This document shows, in pieces, positions 20,591 to 31,879 of a stretch of 64,000 nucleotides of DNA. Numbering within the stretch: the first letter of the stretch is position 1; every line of letters starts with the position of its first letter. Both the position numbers and the translations under genes were made by a program. The notes beneath the pieces are model-generated. The model saw nothing but the letters and a program-made list of their open reading frames with translations. It was not told the origin of the DNA and searched no databases. Source of the stretch: Semisulcospira habei (lineage: Eukaryota; Mollusca; Gastropoda; Semisulcospiridae); assembly GCA_036245525.1 (NCBI GenBank), contig BTPG01000002.1, positions 163,271,876 through 163,335,875 of the forward strand, given 5' to 3'.

Positions 20591-20629
20591 CCAAATGGCC
20601 CACCTGCCTACCCCGCTTACCGCTGGAAC

Positions 20630-20858
20630 GCTATAACGTTCGACTGGCATGGCACCACTGCACACATGACCGGCTAGGGAGGGAAGGGAGTCTACTCAGG
20701 GTTTCTTCGTAACGACTCCCTAGAGTCGCCTCCCTGGTTGTGTATGTATACACAACGGATTCTTAGGCTGAAATTGGTAAGCTAAGTGTACCTTCCATAT
20801 AGTAATGCCATCGGTAAGTATTTTTCAAAAAAATACATTTTAGAGAAAAATACATATT
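20630..20858 (+). repeat. Right inverted terminal repeat, DIRS copy B
   Basis: Reverse complement of the left repeat from CGACTGGCATGG to CCATATAGTAATGCC, then the right-specific tip GGTAAGTATTTTTCAAAAAA ending about 20858. Confidence 0.85.
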
Positions 20859-20891
20859 TAACATTGTTTATCTTGGTGCGTTCCCTTGCAG

Positions 20892-21026
20892 GTGTTGTTT
20901 GTACCCAAGCGTCCTGGGGAGCATGTGGCTTCCATCGAGGTATTTGCACAGTCGCTGAACCCCACCCTGGAGCCCACCACCACCATCGTTCAGATCCAAG
21001 CTGTGGCTGAAGTACCTAATATACAG
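20892..21026 (+). CDS. CEP192: CEP192 exon 8 of window (end of an ASH domain)
   Basis: Acceptor TTCCCTTGCAG lies only 33 bases after DIRS copy B; the donor is GTTGGT. The 135-base exon is phase 0 to 0 and encodes VLFVPKRPGEHVASIEVFAQ, then TTTIVQIQAVAEVPNIQ. The V-x-F-x-P-x-x-x-G strand pair is the usual C-terminal edge of an ASH/PapD-like domain. It joins exactly to the exons at 14396 and 29323. Confidence 0.85.
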
Positions 21027-21124
21027 GTTGGTACACATGCACTCACACATGCACTCACCTATGTGCACACACAGATGTGTACACCCATGCACACATTCTT
21101 GCACACACATACACATGTGCACAC

Positions 21125-21360
21125 GGACACGGTGACACTCCATCTCGCACCCTTCGCTCTTCCTCTGACACACGTAAATTTCGCCTTTCCAATTTGAAAT
21201 GTAAAACACGTGGCAGTTGTGCCTTCTCCCATCTTGGCCCAGCCACTTGGAATAGCCTTCTGGCTCTGTTCGTAACTGTCAAACTCTCTCCTCATTCAAA
21301 TCACTTCTCAGAACCCACTTCTACAACGCTGCCTTTTACTAGTTCATTTTCCCAGCCATG
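21125..21360 (+). mobile_element. L2-like LINE 3' fragment
   Basis: RTLRSSSDTRKFRLSNLKCK is followed by AFSHLGPATWNSLL, typical of the C-terminus of L2/CR1-group ORF2, then a weak FSEPTSTTL stretch. A GT microsatellite follows at 21391-21438. Confidence 0.7.
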
Positions 21361-21387
21361 CACAATTCATCACCACTGTCACATGTG

Positions 21388-21440
<53 letters not shown>

Positions 21441-21442
<2 letters not shown>

Positions 21443-22275
21443 TATGTTGTGTGTCAGGGCTTCCGTTTTAGTTCATCTGTGCGTCTATGATGCATTAAAA
21501 CTCAAAATCATGTACTGAAAATGTAACTAAGGGGTAAATAAAATTCAGTGCATCTGCGTCCGAGACGCATTATTCTTGTGCCACCGTGCGTAATCTAACA
21601 GAGGTAGGTGACAGTCATTCTATTTTTAGTGACGAGTTGGTTCGTTCCGCTCACACTTGGTCGCGTCTGTGTTCAGAATTACCTCGACTCCAGGGTCCGT
21701 GCGAGTGTAAGTGGATGGGCAAACTGTGGTGTCCGCATGTTATTACAACGTGCGCGCTTCATGTTGAACGCGTTACTTGCTGTGACGTCATCATTCATAC
21801 TATTATGGGATATCGCATCGTGCGTTTCACTTTCAATCCTGAACGAAGTTGTAAATGGCGGAGAAAAAGCAAAGAAAGCTGGAATGCCTCAGATTCTTCA
21901 ATCCGACACCAACGGTCTGATCGTCACAGTGATAATCGCAGACGCTTAGAAGAAAGTTGCACTTCGACACTGCCGTCTCCATGGACAAGCGACAGTATCA
22001 GAAATGATTTCCCTGGGCGGTGTGTGGCACCGCGATTTGCAGTTTTCAGAGTTCATGGCTGTGTGTATTTCCATGGCTAAAGCACGACGGCACACAGATA
22101 ACATGCGCAATGTGCATGGAGGCGAACTAAAAATGCAAGTCCAGAACTGATTTGAACAGAAATAAGTTTGTCAGTTTTGTTAGCAGTGGTCGATCCATCT
22201 TCTGGTACACAGGTATTAGGCAAAAGCTCTAAAATTGGAGAAATACGTCTTTCGGGTTCAATGGGTTGATACCAA
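21441..22275. other. Intron sequence without a recognised element
   Basis: An open frame at 21586-22080 has no recognisable motif and I do not call it a gene. The segment around 21855 (ATGGCGGAGAAAAAGC) looks like a short exon of a decayed transposon, but I cannot name it. Confidence 0.35.
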
Positions 22276-22358
<83 letters not shown>

Positions 22359-22363
22359 ACACA
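22276..22363. repeat. CT then CA microsatellite
   Basis: About 45 bases of CT followed by about 38 bases of CA. Confidence 0.9.
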
Positions 22364-22474
22364 GAGAGTTGAGACAAGTCGGACTTTGGTTGTCAATTTG
22401 CATTCAGCAGAAAAGGCTATATTTTCTGTTACAATACATTATCAAATGATCATACAGATAAATAAATAAAAAAT

Positions 22475-23790
22475 GAAAAGAAAAGGGGAGACTGCCAGTG
22501 CTAATATTTTAGGAAGGTTACAAAGTAAAGTAGATAAAAGCACTGTCAGGGGAGAGAAGTGTGCATGATCGACCAGTGATCATAGATCTACTGCAGCCAA
22601 AGCATCAAAAGAGATAGGTAAGAGGGGGTGCGCTAAGAAAGTGACTGGAAGCAATGCATGTGGAAGCCCCCCCCCCCTCCCCCTAGGGGGCGTATCACAT
22701 ATCCCACTGTTCCAGCCACTCAGTGCATGGAAATTTAAATCTAGGTCCCCCAAGGGGGGTCCAGATATTTAGCCGGTGTGGACAGCTGTTTCGGTCTTGG
22801 CCACCTCTTCAGCACACCATCGGCAATACTGGAGGAGGCAGGAATTTCTGCCTACCTGCAATGACAGCCACATTTTACTGTGGTGTCTGCATGGGCATAC
22901 ATTCCATGCCACCTCCTAGAGTTAAATTTCCATGCACCCTAAAAGAGAACCTACCAGAAGGGGGGAAGGGGTTGCAGTTGATATTGTAGTAATAAATTAC
23001 TACAATATCGACTGCATAAATTAGCACACCCCTTCTTTACTGTCTCTTTTTTTGGTGCTTTGGCCACAGTAGATCTATGATCACTGGTCGACCATGCACA
23101 CTTCTCTCCCCTGACAATGCTTTTACCTACTTTACTTTGTAACCTTCCTAAAATATTAGCACTGGCAGTCTCCCCTTTTCTTTTCATTTATTACTACAAT
23201 ATTGACTGCAACCCCTTCCCCCCTTTTGTTAGGTTCTCTTTTAGGGTGCATGGGAAATTTAACTCTAGGAGGTGGCATGGAATGTATGCCCCTGCAGACA
23301 CCACAGTAAAATGTGGCTGTCATTGCAGGTAGGCAGAAATTCCTGCATCCTCCAGTATTGCCGATGGTGTGCTGAAGAAGTCACCAAGACCGAAACAGCT
23401 GTCCACACCGGCTAAATATCTGCATTGCTTCCATTCACTTTCTTAGCGCACCCCCTCTTTCCTATCTCTTTTTTTGTGTGCTTTGGCCGCAGTAGATCTA
23501 TGATCACTGGTCGATCAATGCACACTTCTCTCCCCTGACAGTGCTTTTTACCTACTTTACTTTGTAACCTTCCCGATCATACAGATAAATACATATGAGT
23601 TTTTCTGTGAGAGGGAGACGGGATTTTGCACGATAGCTCAACAGTTAAAAAATCAGTATTAGCGCACCCCCCTTTCCTATCTCTTTTTTTTGTGCTTTGG
23701 CCACAGTAGATCTATGATCACTGGTCCTTCGTGCACACTTCTCTCCCCTGACAGTGCTCTTACCTACTTTACTTTGTAACCTTCCAAGTA
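22475..23790. repeat. Fold-back repeat cluster (modules X and Y in both orientations)
   Basis: Module X (AGGTTACAAAGTAAAGTAG ... GATCATAGATCTACTG) occurs forward at 22475-22660 and reversed at 23020-23190, 23430-23585 and 23655-23790. Module Y (GCCGGTGTGGACAGCTGTTT ... TTAAATTTCCATGCACC) occurs forward at 22730-22970 and reversed at 23195-23420. The centre, 22979-23010, is a perfect palindrome around AGTAATAAATTACT. The full cluster could fold into a hairpin with arms of several hundred bases. No coding region is seen. Confidence 0.75.
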
Positions 23791-24107
23791 TTAAACTATG
23801 AGGCATTAAAAACGCGAAAAAGAAAGGAACCATTAAAACGTGAATAGTTTGTTTACTGATCGAAGTGAATGTTGTCAGCACGTGCTGCAAGCTTAGTTCT
23901 TGCAGTACTAGCCGGTGTTTTACCCACCGCACTGTAGATTAGTGCTGAGTCAGCCTTCTCTGCACGGGGTCAGCATGCGTCATGTGACCCAGTTGCACCA
24001 TGTGCAGAAATGTGAACATCAGCTCACGCTAGTCAGTAAACCCAGGCTATAAATACTCTGCTTAGAAAATGGTTTTAAAAAAAGTCCAAATCTGCTGCTA
24101 AATCAAG

Positions 24108-24430
24108 ATGCCAAGACTTTCAGCCCAAGATCGTGAAAGAGCACTGGGACGTCAGGACCCCGGGAGGGGGTGGGGGGGGGGGGGGGTGGTGACCACAGCA
24201 AGTCGCTATCGCTCTGGGGGTACATGTCTCCACTGTTAATCGCCTAAAGAGCCGTTTCCAGACAAACATCACCACTAATGGTCGTCCGAGGAGCGGCAGG
24301 CCGAAGGCAACGACAGCAGCACAAGACCGTATTATCCGACGTCATCATATCAGGAATCCCTACGAGACCGCTACCATCACAGCCAGAAACACCCTTGGCA
24401 GGCACGTGAGACCGATTAATGCCCACACTG
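24108..24430 (+). pseudogene. Tc1-like transposase, N-terminal part (split gene)
   Basis: The open frames read MPRLSAQDRERALG, then, after a G-rich low-complexity tract, HVSTVNRLKSRFQTNITTN, then GRPRSGRPKATTAAQDRIIR. This is the paired-type DNA-binding domain with the GRPR linker of Tc1 transposases. It is cut at 24430 by a 3.2-kb insert and resumes at 27640. Confidence 0.75.
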
Positions 24431-25294
24431 CAGTGATTAGGTTGAGTTTTGCAGTCAATAAGTCATATGACCGGAGGAACATAAAATCAATAGGTCATTT
24501 TGAAAATCCATAAGTCAACAACAACAAAAAAAAATTTCGGCATTTTCGATGTCAAATTTGTCAACACATCTTGGCCCACAGACTCTCTCACTGTTTACGT
24601 TTTCGTGGAGCTTGCCTGCCATTTGGTTACAGTCATGGCTGTTTTCAGTTAAACTCAATTTGAGAAACCTGAGCATGAATGGAACCAGTCAGAGGCGTAG
24701 ATTTTCATGAACCCGCGGGCAGAGGCGACTCATGAGGATCTGTGCCTCTTGCAGATGTGGATTATAATCGTTACTTTGTCTGCATCTACTTCCTCAGTTT
24801 GAGTAACACTATCAGATAAAATCTCGAGCAATATGCATAGATTCTCATAACAACCCTTAGGTGGTGAGGACTTTTGAACGTCTATGCCTCTTGCAGACTT
24901 TAGAAACTCAATCTTGCACTGGTTACATTCATCACTCAGCCAACTATAGGTGTTATACTTGGTGTATAAAATACCAAACGCAAGTATATTTGGCAATTTC
25001 GGATTTTTATTTAGTTTTTGCTATTTTGCAATCTAATGTAATCAGGTTTGCGTTTCAATGACTTCCATTACATATAATATGCTTTTTTCAGTAAACATGT
25101 GTGCAAGCACTGAATTACTGTGCTACAGTGAAGAGCACAATGGTTCTCAGCAACAAGAGCCAGTTTTCTGGCAGTACTGATTCAAGCTTTAGTATCCAGG
25201 ACACCAACCACAACACATTTTTGTCAAATTGTCATAGACAGACACCCCCACCCTCCGCCCTCTGCTAGAAAACAACAAAGCAAGAACAGATTGT

Positions 25295-25500
25295 GGTTGT
25301 CATAGTCCATAAGCTAGCAGAGTTTACCGTGCAACCCCCCCCCCCCCCCACCCCCAAGTACTCAATAAGATGGGTTTCAAAGTGTACCTTAGTATGTCCT
25401 GAGATGTTTAAGCCATGTTCCCTGAAAATCCTAAGGAACACACCAGAGATATAGCCGATGGCGCAAGGGTACCCCATTCATGCTCTTCGTGGATGCTAAA
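25295..25500. repeat. Left arm of a 190-bp inverted repeat
   Basis: The block containing GAGATATAGCCGATGGCGCA and AGGGTACCCCATTCATGCTC is repeated in reverse complement at 26700-26905, including an adjacent poly-C/poly-G tract. The spacer is about 1.2 kb, and both arms lie inside the 24431-27639 insert. Confidence 0.8.
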
Positions 25501-26699
25501 ATGAGGTTTTCCTGCTGCCGACCTCTTGACAGCTCACTCGTTGGAAGCCAGAACAATATAAAATTTAAAGATGGTCATTAAGTAATTGAACGTTGCAGAA
25601 AAAGAAGGCAAAAAATGGAGGTGGAAGTGATGATCTCGTGGTGGACATGTGGAAACTAAGTATTTTGATAACATTGTTTAGGCTGTTAGGAACCATGAAA
25701 CTTATTATGCATATTCATATTTACACATTTCTAGATAAAATTAATGGAAAAGAAAAGGGGATACCTTACTAGACCTGCCTTATGCTAGGTAAAATATCAC
25801 CTAAAAGACCAGCCACTTAAAAATAGTTACAATTAAATTGATGGGTCACATTGAAATTAATGAAATGATCACAAATTGTTATGCTCATTATGCATAATTT
25901 GTTATGAAAACTGGCAACAAAAATATTTAAACAGAGGAGTATGACATAAGCAATTGTTATGGTCATTTTGCGTTCTTTTGTGTACTGGTAAAATGGGGGT
26001 AGGGCAGCAGATTTAGCCACTGTGGCCCCTAAATGCATCACAGCATCATAAAATCAGGTTGGGAGTAACTGTGGTACTCTATCCTAACCAATAAAACCTA
26101 AGAAAGACCTATCAGTTGTATAAAGAATTTTTGAGGGCATCAGAAACAAAGTATGTTCCCCAATTCAGCAATTTTAAATGGGAAAAAGCTATCATTCACC
26201 ATTAATTTACTGTAAAGGATGCCGACTTTCCTTATTTTCTTGCACTTTACGCTCACATTATTGAAACTTAATAGGTAAGGAGAGGTCAAAATGAAATGGA
26301 ATAAATTTAGTAATTTTTTCTAATTAATTTTGTTTATTTTTACAACTTTGAGGTAGGGATACAAAATCAACCACTGTGGCACTCACAGTGATCATAGAAT
26401 CACCTAGTTAAGTTTATAATAATTGTGACATCCTGTTTTAATGATGTAAGCCTGAAAATAGACTGCCAGTGCTATAAAAAATGTCTGAAGGCATCTGATA
26501 CATTATTTTTGTCTTTTTTGCGGAAATGGCCGTTTACTGGGTGCACACATACCTTCACTGTGAGCCAGAGATTGAATATTTTTTCATTCTGTATGTTTGC
26601 AGAGGACGCAGAAGGTGTGCCTTAACATAATACTGATTTGGGCTTTTTGAATGAACTCTGATTTATTTAGAGGAAAATGTTTCTCAACCTCATTAAATT

Positions 26700-26905
26700 T
26701 TAGCAACCGCAAAGAGCGTGAATGGGGGTACCCTTGCGCCATCAGCTATATCTCTGGTGTGTTCCTAAGGATTTTCGGGGGAACATGGCTTAAACATCTC
26801 AGGATGACATACTAAGGTACACTTTGAAACCCATCTTATTGAGTACTGGGGGGGGGGTGGGGGGGGGGGGGGGGGTGCACAGTACATCCTGCTAGCTTAT
26901 GGACT
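26700..26905. repeat. Right arm of the 190-bp inverted repeat
   Basis: Reverse complement of 25295-25500: TGGGGGTACCCTTGCGCCAT, then TCTCTGGTGTGTTCCTAAGG, then a G-rich tract and GCTAGCTTATGGACTAT. Confidence 0.8.
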
Positions 26906-27639
26906 ATCAGTGTACAACTAATTCATGATGTGGACTTCAACTACAAGACGAAGACGCGAACAAAGCAAGATTGAGTTACTGATTGTGTAACCATGAAATA
27001 AGAATGAAGGTTATATGTGTGAGCACGAGAGACCACTGGTACATCAATTGCAACATCTTACATTACAATATTTTGGACATCATGTAAAAATACGCATATC
27101 TGTGCAAAAATTACGAACCGGCAGCACTAACAGTTAAGCCATTTCCTTTGCTTCTAGATGTCTATTATGAATACGTGAACTGCTGAACTGCGTGAAAAAC
27201 AAAACCTGGCTACAGACATCTAGACCCAGTCCGCTGCCGCACCCTCATACCAACTCCGAGGATCAAAATCAGCGTCAATGAGACCAACAAAGGAGACTTT
27301 AGACTAGAGTTAATGTAGCCGTGGGGACTGATGAAGATGTTTGCCTCTTACAGGCGGAAGGCGTTTTGCATCATATTGGACCGTGTACCTAGTCAGGGCC
27401 AATGCTTGCAGTATTGTTTACATTTGCTCGAGACAGGGGGCAAGTGTCACCCATCACTGTTGGCCGAGCTGGCCTCCCGCCTCCCTAATCTAGGATGCAC
27501 TCTGTTCATTGAGGACTGCGGGTCTCAGTGATTGTTTAAAAAATGAATAAGTCATATGACCGGCTCACTGACAGAGCAATGCGTCATTTCAAATTTGTAT
27601 GCGTCAATGACCGATGACCGATGAGCATCCTATTCGCTG

Positions 27640-27745
27640 ACACTGTACGTCGAAGGCTGATTTCAGGAGAGCTCCATTGCAGGCGTCCAGCTAGACGACC
27701 CATCTCGACTGCTTGGCACCGCCGAACCGTCTTCAGTGGGCGAAA
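27640..27745 (+). pseudogene. Tc1-like transposase, continuation
   Basis: TVRRRLISGELHCRRPARRP, then STAWHRRTVFSG, continues the Tc1 transposase after the insert, in the region just ahead of the catalytic core. The DDE/D core itself is not visible afterwards. Confidence 0.7.
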
Positions 27746-27829
27746 CACTGTCACAACAAATTTAAAGAGGAGAGAGCGAAATTTGTTAATTTATTTTTAA
27801 AAAAACATACAGATGATGCAGTTTTTGGC

Positions 27830-28495
27830 TCCCGTGCGAACCAAAAGTGAGTATGTTTTGGGCCAGTGGTCGTCCTTCTGTCGTCCGTGGTAAACTTTAA
27901 CATTGGCATTTTCTCAGAGACTATTCAAGCCACATTCCTCAAAGTTCCCCAAGGATACTTTGTGGTAAGACCTTTCTAAACATACCAATTTGAGTGACTT
28001 TTCACAAAGGTCAAGGTCACAGGGATCAGGAAAATGGACAAAAATAGCTATATTTTGACTTTTTATTTTTCTCAAATACTATTCACAACTTCAAACCCAA
28101 ACTTGCTACAGAGATACCTGATGGTAAGACCTATCTATGCATACTAATTTGGATGACCCCTTGAATGGTCGAGGGTCACAAGAGGCTGGCAAATGTGTGT
28201 AAAATGCTGATTTTTGATAATTTGATAAAATTGTAGGTATTCCCAATTTTTGGCAAATTTTTCAAACCAAATTTGGTACAAAGATAGCTGATGATAAGAC
28301 CTTCCTATGCATACTAATTTAGTCGACTCATCACAAAGGTCAAGGTTCACGGGGGGGTTGACATGTGTGAAAAATGCTTACATTTTCAGAAAACGTGGAT
28401 TTTGCTGCTGTAGACGCCAGCCCTTGTCACAAAGGTCACACATATGTAAATCGATCATACACCTGAGCCATAATGGCTTTGCCTTTCTTGTTTTT
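27830..28495 (+). repeat. Interspersed repeat R, longer copy
   Basis: Starts near TTTTGGCTCCCGTGCG and carries about three modules with GATACCTGATGGTAAGACC and TACTAATTTGGATGACCCC. It ends CCATAATGGCTTTGCCTTTC. It is the same family as 3881-5200 and 58555-58655. Confidence 0.7.
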
Positions 28496-28599
28496 AAATA
28501 AATTTGCGGACCCTCTATTATGCTCAGATGGGGGTCTGTGTACCCTCTAAAATTTATACCTGGGGGTCTACAGACCCTTTAACCTGTTGTGAAAACAGA

Positions 28600-28807
28600 A
28601 GCCCTGTGTGTGTGTGCGTATGTTGTGTGTGTGTCTGTGTTTGCTGTTAGCCTTTTCATTGTATCAGTGCTTAGAGCTACTTTTAGAATAAGCGCTTAAC
28701 AAATCTCCTTTATTATTATTATTATTATTATTACACCTATTCACACACATTTACCTGTTGACACACATTCACACAAACGCATATGCACTCACATTGTGTA
28801 AACTCAT

Positions 28808-28880
<73 letters not shown>
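28600..28880. repeat. LINE-type ATT tail and long CA microsatellite
   Basis: TAGAATAAGCGCTTAACAAAT followed by an ATT tract (28708-28733) looks like the 3' end of an L2-like LINE. A CA tract of about 70 bases fills 28811-28880. Confidence 0.7.
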
Positions 28881-28885
<5 letters not shown>

Positions 28886-29188
28886 TCACACATTTATTGC
28901 TTGAACATATACGCAACAAGAAGTATCAAGCTTTACTAACCTAGACCTAGTCACTGAAGACTAACAATTATGTGAGCATTGGCAGTTAAGAATTCTGTAA
29001 TGAATGTGTCATGTTTGTGTTCTGCACAGCTGTAAAACGATGCTTCTATAACTTCTGTCATAATCCCTTCACTGCCAGAGGATGCAGGCTTCATTTTGCT
29101 CATTCGAGACGAACGTTTGTCTCGAATCTTCGTTAATTCTAAACCACAAAGCCTTGGCCGTATAGGAATGTGGATTCAGATTGGTGTC

Positions 29189-29253
29189 AGCAAGAGGCGT
29201 AGATCACCATAAGCCCCAATAACTGCAGGGGCCCATGAGGATCTATGTCTCTT
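29189..29253. repeat. P2 palindrome
   Basis: CAGCAAGAGGCGTAGATCACC pairs with CATGAGGATCTATGTCTCTT around AACTGCAGGGGC. It lies 70 bases upstream of a CEP192 exon. Confidence 0.7.
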
Positions 29254-29322
29254 AAAATTACACTGTGTTCACTTTTTGCATCATTGTAGTGATTGATGCT
29301 ATGGTGGGTCTTTTGGTGACAG

Positions 29323-29445
29323 ATCTCCCCATCTGTGGAGGTGCTGGATTGCGGTGATGTGATGTGGGGTGCCTGTCTGGCCAAGTCCATCAAACTGCGC
29401 AACCTGAAACGTGCCTCGCTCCCCGTTAGGCTCTCCATTTGGTCG
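29323..29445 (+). CDS. CEP192: CEP192 exon 9 of window (start of an ASH domain)
   Basis: Acceptor TTTTGGTGACAG and donor GTATGT bound 123 bases, phase 0 to 0. It encodes SPSVEVLDCGDVMWGACLAK, then SIKLRNLKRASLPVRLSIW. The order of surface strand, K.I.LRN and LPVRLSI is the front half of an ASH domain. The rest of that domain is not found before the next recognised exon (44286), which needs a preceding exon ending in phase 2, so an exon is missing. Confidence 0.85.
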
Positions 29446-29868
29446 GTATGTAGCATTAGCTTTTTGTGTGTGCTGGTCAGTGATTTAGGACTTGTTAAGT
29501 TATATAAATGCTACTTATTTATTATAAATGTTACTTTATAAATATAACCCCACAGCCTTATTATTATTATTATTTTTTTTTTTGAGGTGTCACTTAACGA
29601 CTATGTACAGGTTGCAGGCTGATGATGATGGTGATGATGAAACTTTATTTATCAACGGTAAAGAGTTTTGACAGAAACAAATCGTCATTTTAGAAACTTG
29701 CTGTTGCTAACATCTACAACATAAAATAGTTCAGCAAAAAAATAAAAATAATAAAGACATTATATTTACACACATTATTTCATGCAACAGTAATTTAAAA
29801 GAAAATAGAAACAAGATAATAATAAATTAAAAAAAGAAAAAAAAAAAAAAGAAAAAAAGAGGAGATGG

Positions 29869-29960
29869 ATCAAGCATGATAAATCATGGGTACTACCAGA
29901 TTAGCTTGGCGCCTGATGGTGCCAAGCTCATCTGGCACCACCCTTGATCGATCGATCTCC
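29869..29960. repeat. P1 palindrome core
   Basis: A GATAAATCATGGGTACTACCAG arm (29877-29898) pairs imperfectly with CTGGCACCACCCTTGATCGATC around GGCGCCTGATGGTGCC. Confidence 0.7.
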
Positions 29961-30009
29961 TGCTGTAGGGCATTGGGGCTAAATGTCTACTGATCACTCA
30001 TTCACATGT

Positions 30010-30223
30010 TTAACCCATTCAGCCCTGACACACTACAGCAGGAGATGGATCGACCATGATAATTCAAGGGTAGTGCCAGATTAGCTTGGCACCTGTTGGT
30101 GCCAAGCTAATCTGGCACTGCCCTTGAATTATCATGGTTGATCCATCTCCTGCAACTAGTGCATTGTCATTAGATGACGCCTCCAAAATTTGGGAAATTC
30201 GGCCATCGGGCTGAATGAGTTAA
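30010..30223. mobile_element. P1 palindromic TTAA MITE (well preserved)
   Basis: The 214-bp element runs from TTAACCCATTCAGCCCTGAC to GGGCTGAATGAGTTAA. The 16-base terminal inverted repeat has one mismatch, and the inner stem from CCATGATAATTCAAGGGTAG covers about 80 bases. It is the clearest example of the family. Confidence 0.85.
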
Positions 30224-30315
30224 GATAAGATCATTTTGAGGTGCATCTGTCTTGTATCAAATAATCTAATTTTACTGCTCGCATACTTTTCGATTTGACG
30301 TCATTTCACTTATTG

Positions 30316-31324
30316 CATAGCTGCCAACCCTCCGGATTTTATCGGGAATTTCCCGATTTTTTTTTTCAATTCCCGATTCTCCATTTTGTTTTGTAAATTT
30401 CTCCCAATTTTCATATTTTCAAGCTTTGTTTTAAAGTTCAAGGCATTTTGGCGTACTGCGTGGGGTCAAGGGCCTGTGGTTGAGAGCCTACTAATATACT
30501 GTACTGCTAAGCTTTCTGGGTCAAGCTACCGTTTTCGTTTTTAAATGGCGCAGCGCACAATCGTACAGTGTGGCCCAAAATTTGATGATGACAGCTTCTA
30601 TATCTGGTAAGTCTTCGAGGCGCAATCCCCTCCCCCCCCCCTCCTCCCCCCCTCTGATCGATTTCTTCGGAGCCTGGAAGGAAGGTCTAGTATGTCCGTC
30701 ACGCTCCTTTTCTCTCTCTATCCCCCCCCCCCCCCCCCTTCGATTCTTTCGGACCCTAGAAGAAGGTTTAGTATGTCCGTCACAGGCCTTTTCTCTCTCT
30801 ACCCCCGACCCCACCCGGGTCTGCCCTGGGGGACTTGGGTGGGGTTAGGTATTTTTTAGTTCCCAGGGTCACCCTGGTGAGCCCCACAGGGTGGGGTTTT
30901 CTCTCTATTCTGGGGCATGTGTTTCAGTCTACCCTTTGTCCATTCACCTGTATTTGCCTTTTTAAAACTCTCCCTACTGTCTGCACTGCCTGTAGCTCTT
31001 GATATTGGATGTGTGTTGCTAAATGGTCTTAGCTTTATTTAGGCCCCATGTGTTAGGTTTATTTAACGTATTTGACCGGCTGGTGACATACATTCAATGT
31101 TCTGTTTTTTTTTTTCACAAGCAGTGCAGGCACGTCCTGAGAAAGCCTTGTTGCTGTCGGGACGTTAAGCAATGTACAATCAATCAATCAATCTCTACCC
31201 CCCCCCACCCCCACCCACCCCCACCCGCTTATCGATTTCCGACAATTTGATCTCAACCTGGTCTGATGTGTGAAGTGTGTCTCGTCAACTCAGGAATTTT
31301 GTTGCCTCAGGGTTGGCAGCTATG
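30316..31324. mobile_element. hAT-like TIR element, 16-bp inverted ends
   Basis: Ends CATAGCTGCCAACCCT and AGGGTTGGCAGCTATG are perfect inverted repeats, with CTTATTG duplicated on both sides. A short ATGGCGCAGCGCAC start follows the left end. The interior is C-rich and carries a SINE-like insert (30810-31192). No transposase core remains. Confidence 0.75.
30810..31192 (+). mobile_element. SINE-like repeat, copy 1
   Basis: About 383 bp from CACCCGGGTCTGCCCTGGGG to GACGTTAAGCAATGTACAAT with an AATC tail. It is nearly identical to 32489-32874. The flanks share CTCTACCCCC, a likely target duplication. No tRNA-like A/B boxes are evident. Confidence 0.8.
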
Positions 31325-31879
31325 CTTATTGGTTTACCACGTCTACACCTGTGACACTGCCTCCGGCATATGTTAGTCACAAACATTGACATTCTTTTTA
31401 TTTCTGATCTTTCCCTGGTAGCAGTGCTTTGTGAGTTGGCCGCTTGTGCACACTTAAGTTAATAGCGCATACACCACTTACTTTGATTTCTTTTTTTTTC
31501 TTTTTTTTTTTTAATTCATGTTTTTGCATTTATACATATATCACAAAATAAATTAAAAAAAAACTACAATGCACAATACAGCAGACTACGATACAGCACA
31601 GAATACACTACAATAAAGTACACTGCAAAACAATATAAAACATAGTAGTACAAAACAATGCGGGAGTACAATACAACAACAAAAATTACCCTACACGCGT
31701 AAATGCCCCCCCCCCCCCCCCCCCCAAACACACACACACACACACACACACGTAAACACCAACGCACTGCCAGGCTAAACCACAACATTGGGGGGAAAAA
31801 AGGAGAAGATTGCCATACTATGAGAGATTCGAAAAGGTGAAGAAACACTAAGAAGGAAGTGTATGTGGGGTAGTGTCTA
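31325..31879. other. Intron sequence with simple repeats
   Basis: T-rich and A-rich runs, a series of imperfect ACAATACA units (31566-31690), then a 17-base C tract and a CA tract at 31709-31750. No coding sequence is recognised. Confidence 0.5.

Larger units (their letters stand above)
15096..20858 (+). mobile_element. DIRS1-like retroelement, copy B (near full length)
   Basis: The 5.76-kb element has left tip GTTTCCTCAAAATACATTACC and right tip ending GAGAAAAATACAT. Between them are inverted terminal repeats, a short intron, a zinc-ribbon ORF1 with 45-bp repeats, reverse transcriptase, RNase H, tyrosine recombinase and an internal complementary region. That order and the ITR plus ICR architecture define DIRS1-type elements, which integrate by a tyrosine recombinase and make no target duplication; none is seen here. 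Many frameshifts and stops show it is inactive. It lies in the CEP192 intron between 14670 and 20892, in the gene's orientation, ending 33 bases before the next exon. Confidence 0.9.
24431..27639. mobile_element. 3.2-kb TIR element inserted in the Tc1-like gene, 6-bp target duplication
   Basis: The insert begins CAGTGATTAGG and ends CCTATTCGCTG, an 11-base imperfect inverted repeat, and is flanked by ACACTG on both sides (24425-24430 and 27640-27645). Removing it and one ACACTG rejoins the Tc1 frame. The 18-mer AATAAGTCATATGACCGG occurs near both ends in the same direction. CAG...CTG tips recall hAT elements, though those usually duplicate 8 bp. No transposase was recognised inside. Confidence 0.65.

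Noticed and set aside
21586..22080. 164-codon open frame in an intron
   Set aside because: No recognisable motif, no splice context and no similarity to neighbouring genes that I can see.
24161..24187. Frameshift in the Tc1-like N-terminus as a programmed event
   Set aside because: It sits in a long G tract, where assembly or slippage error is the simpler explanation.
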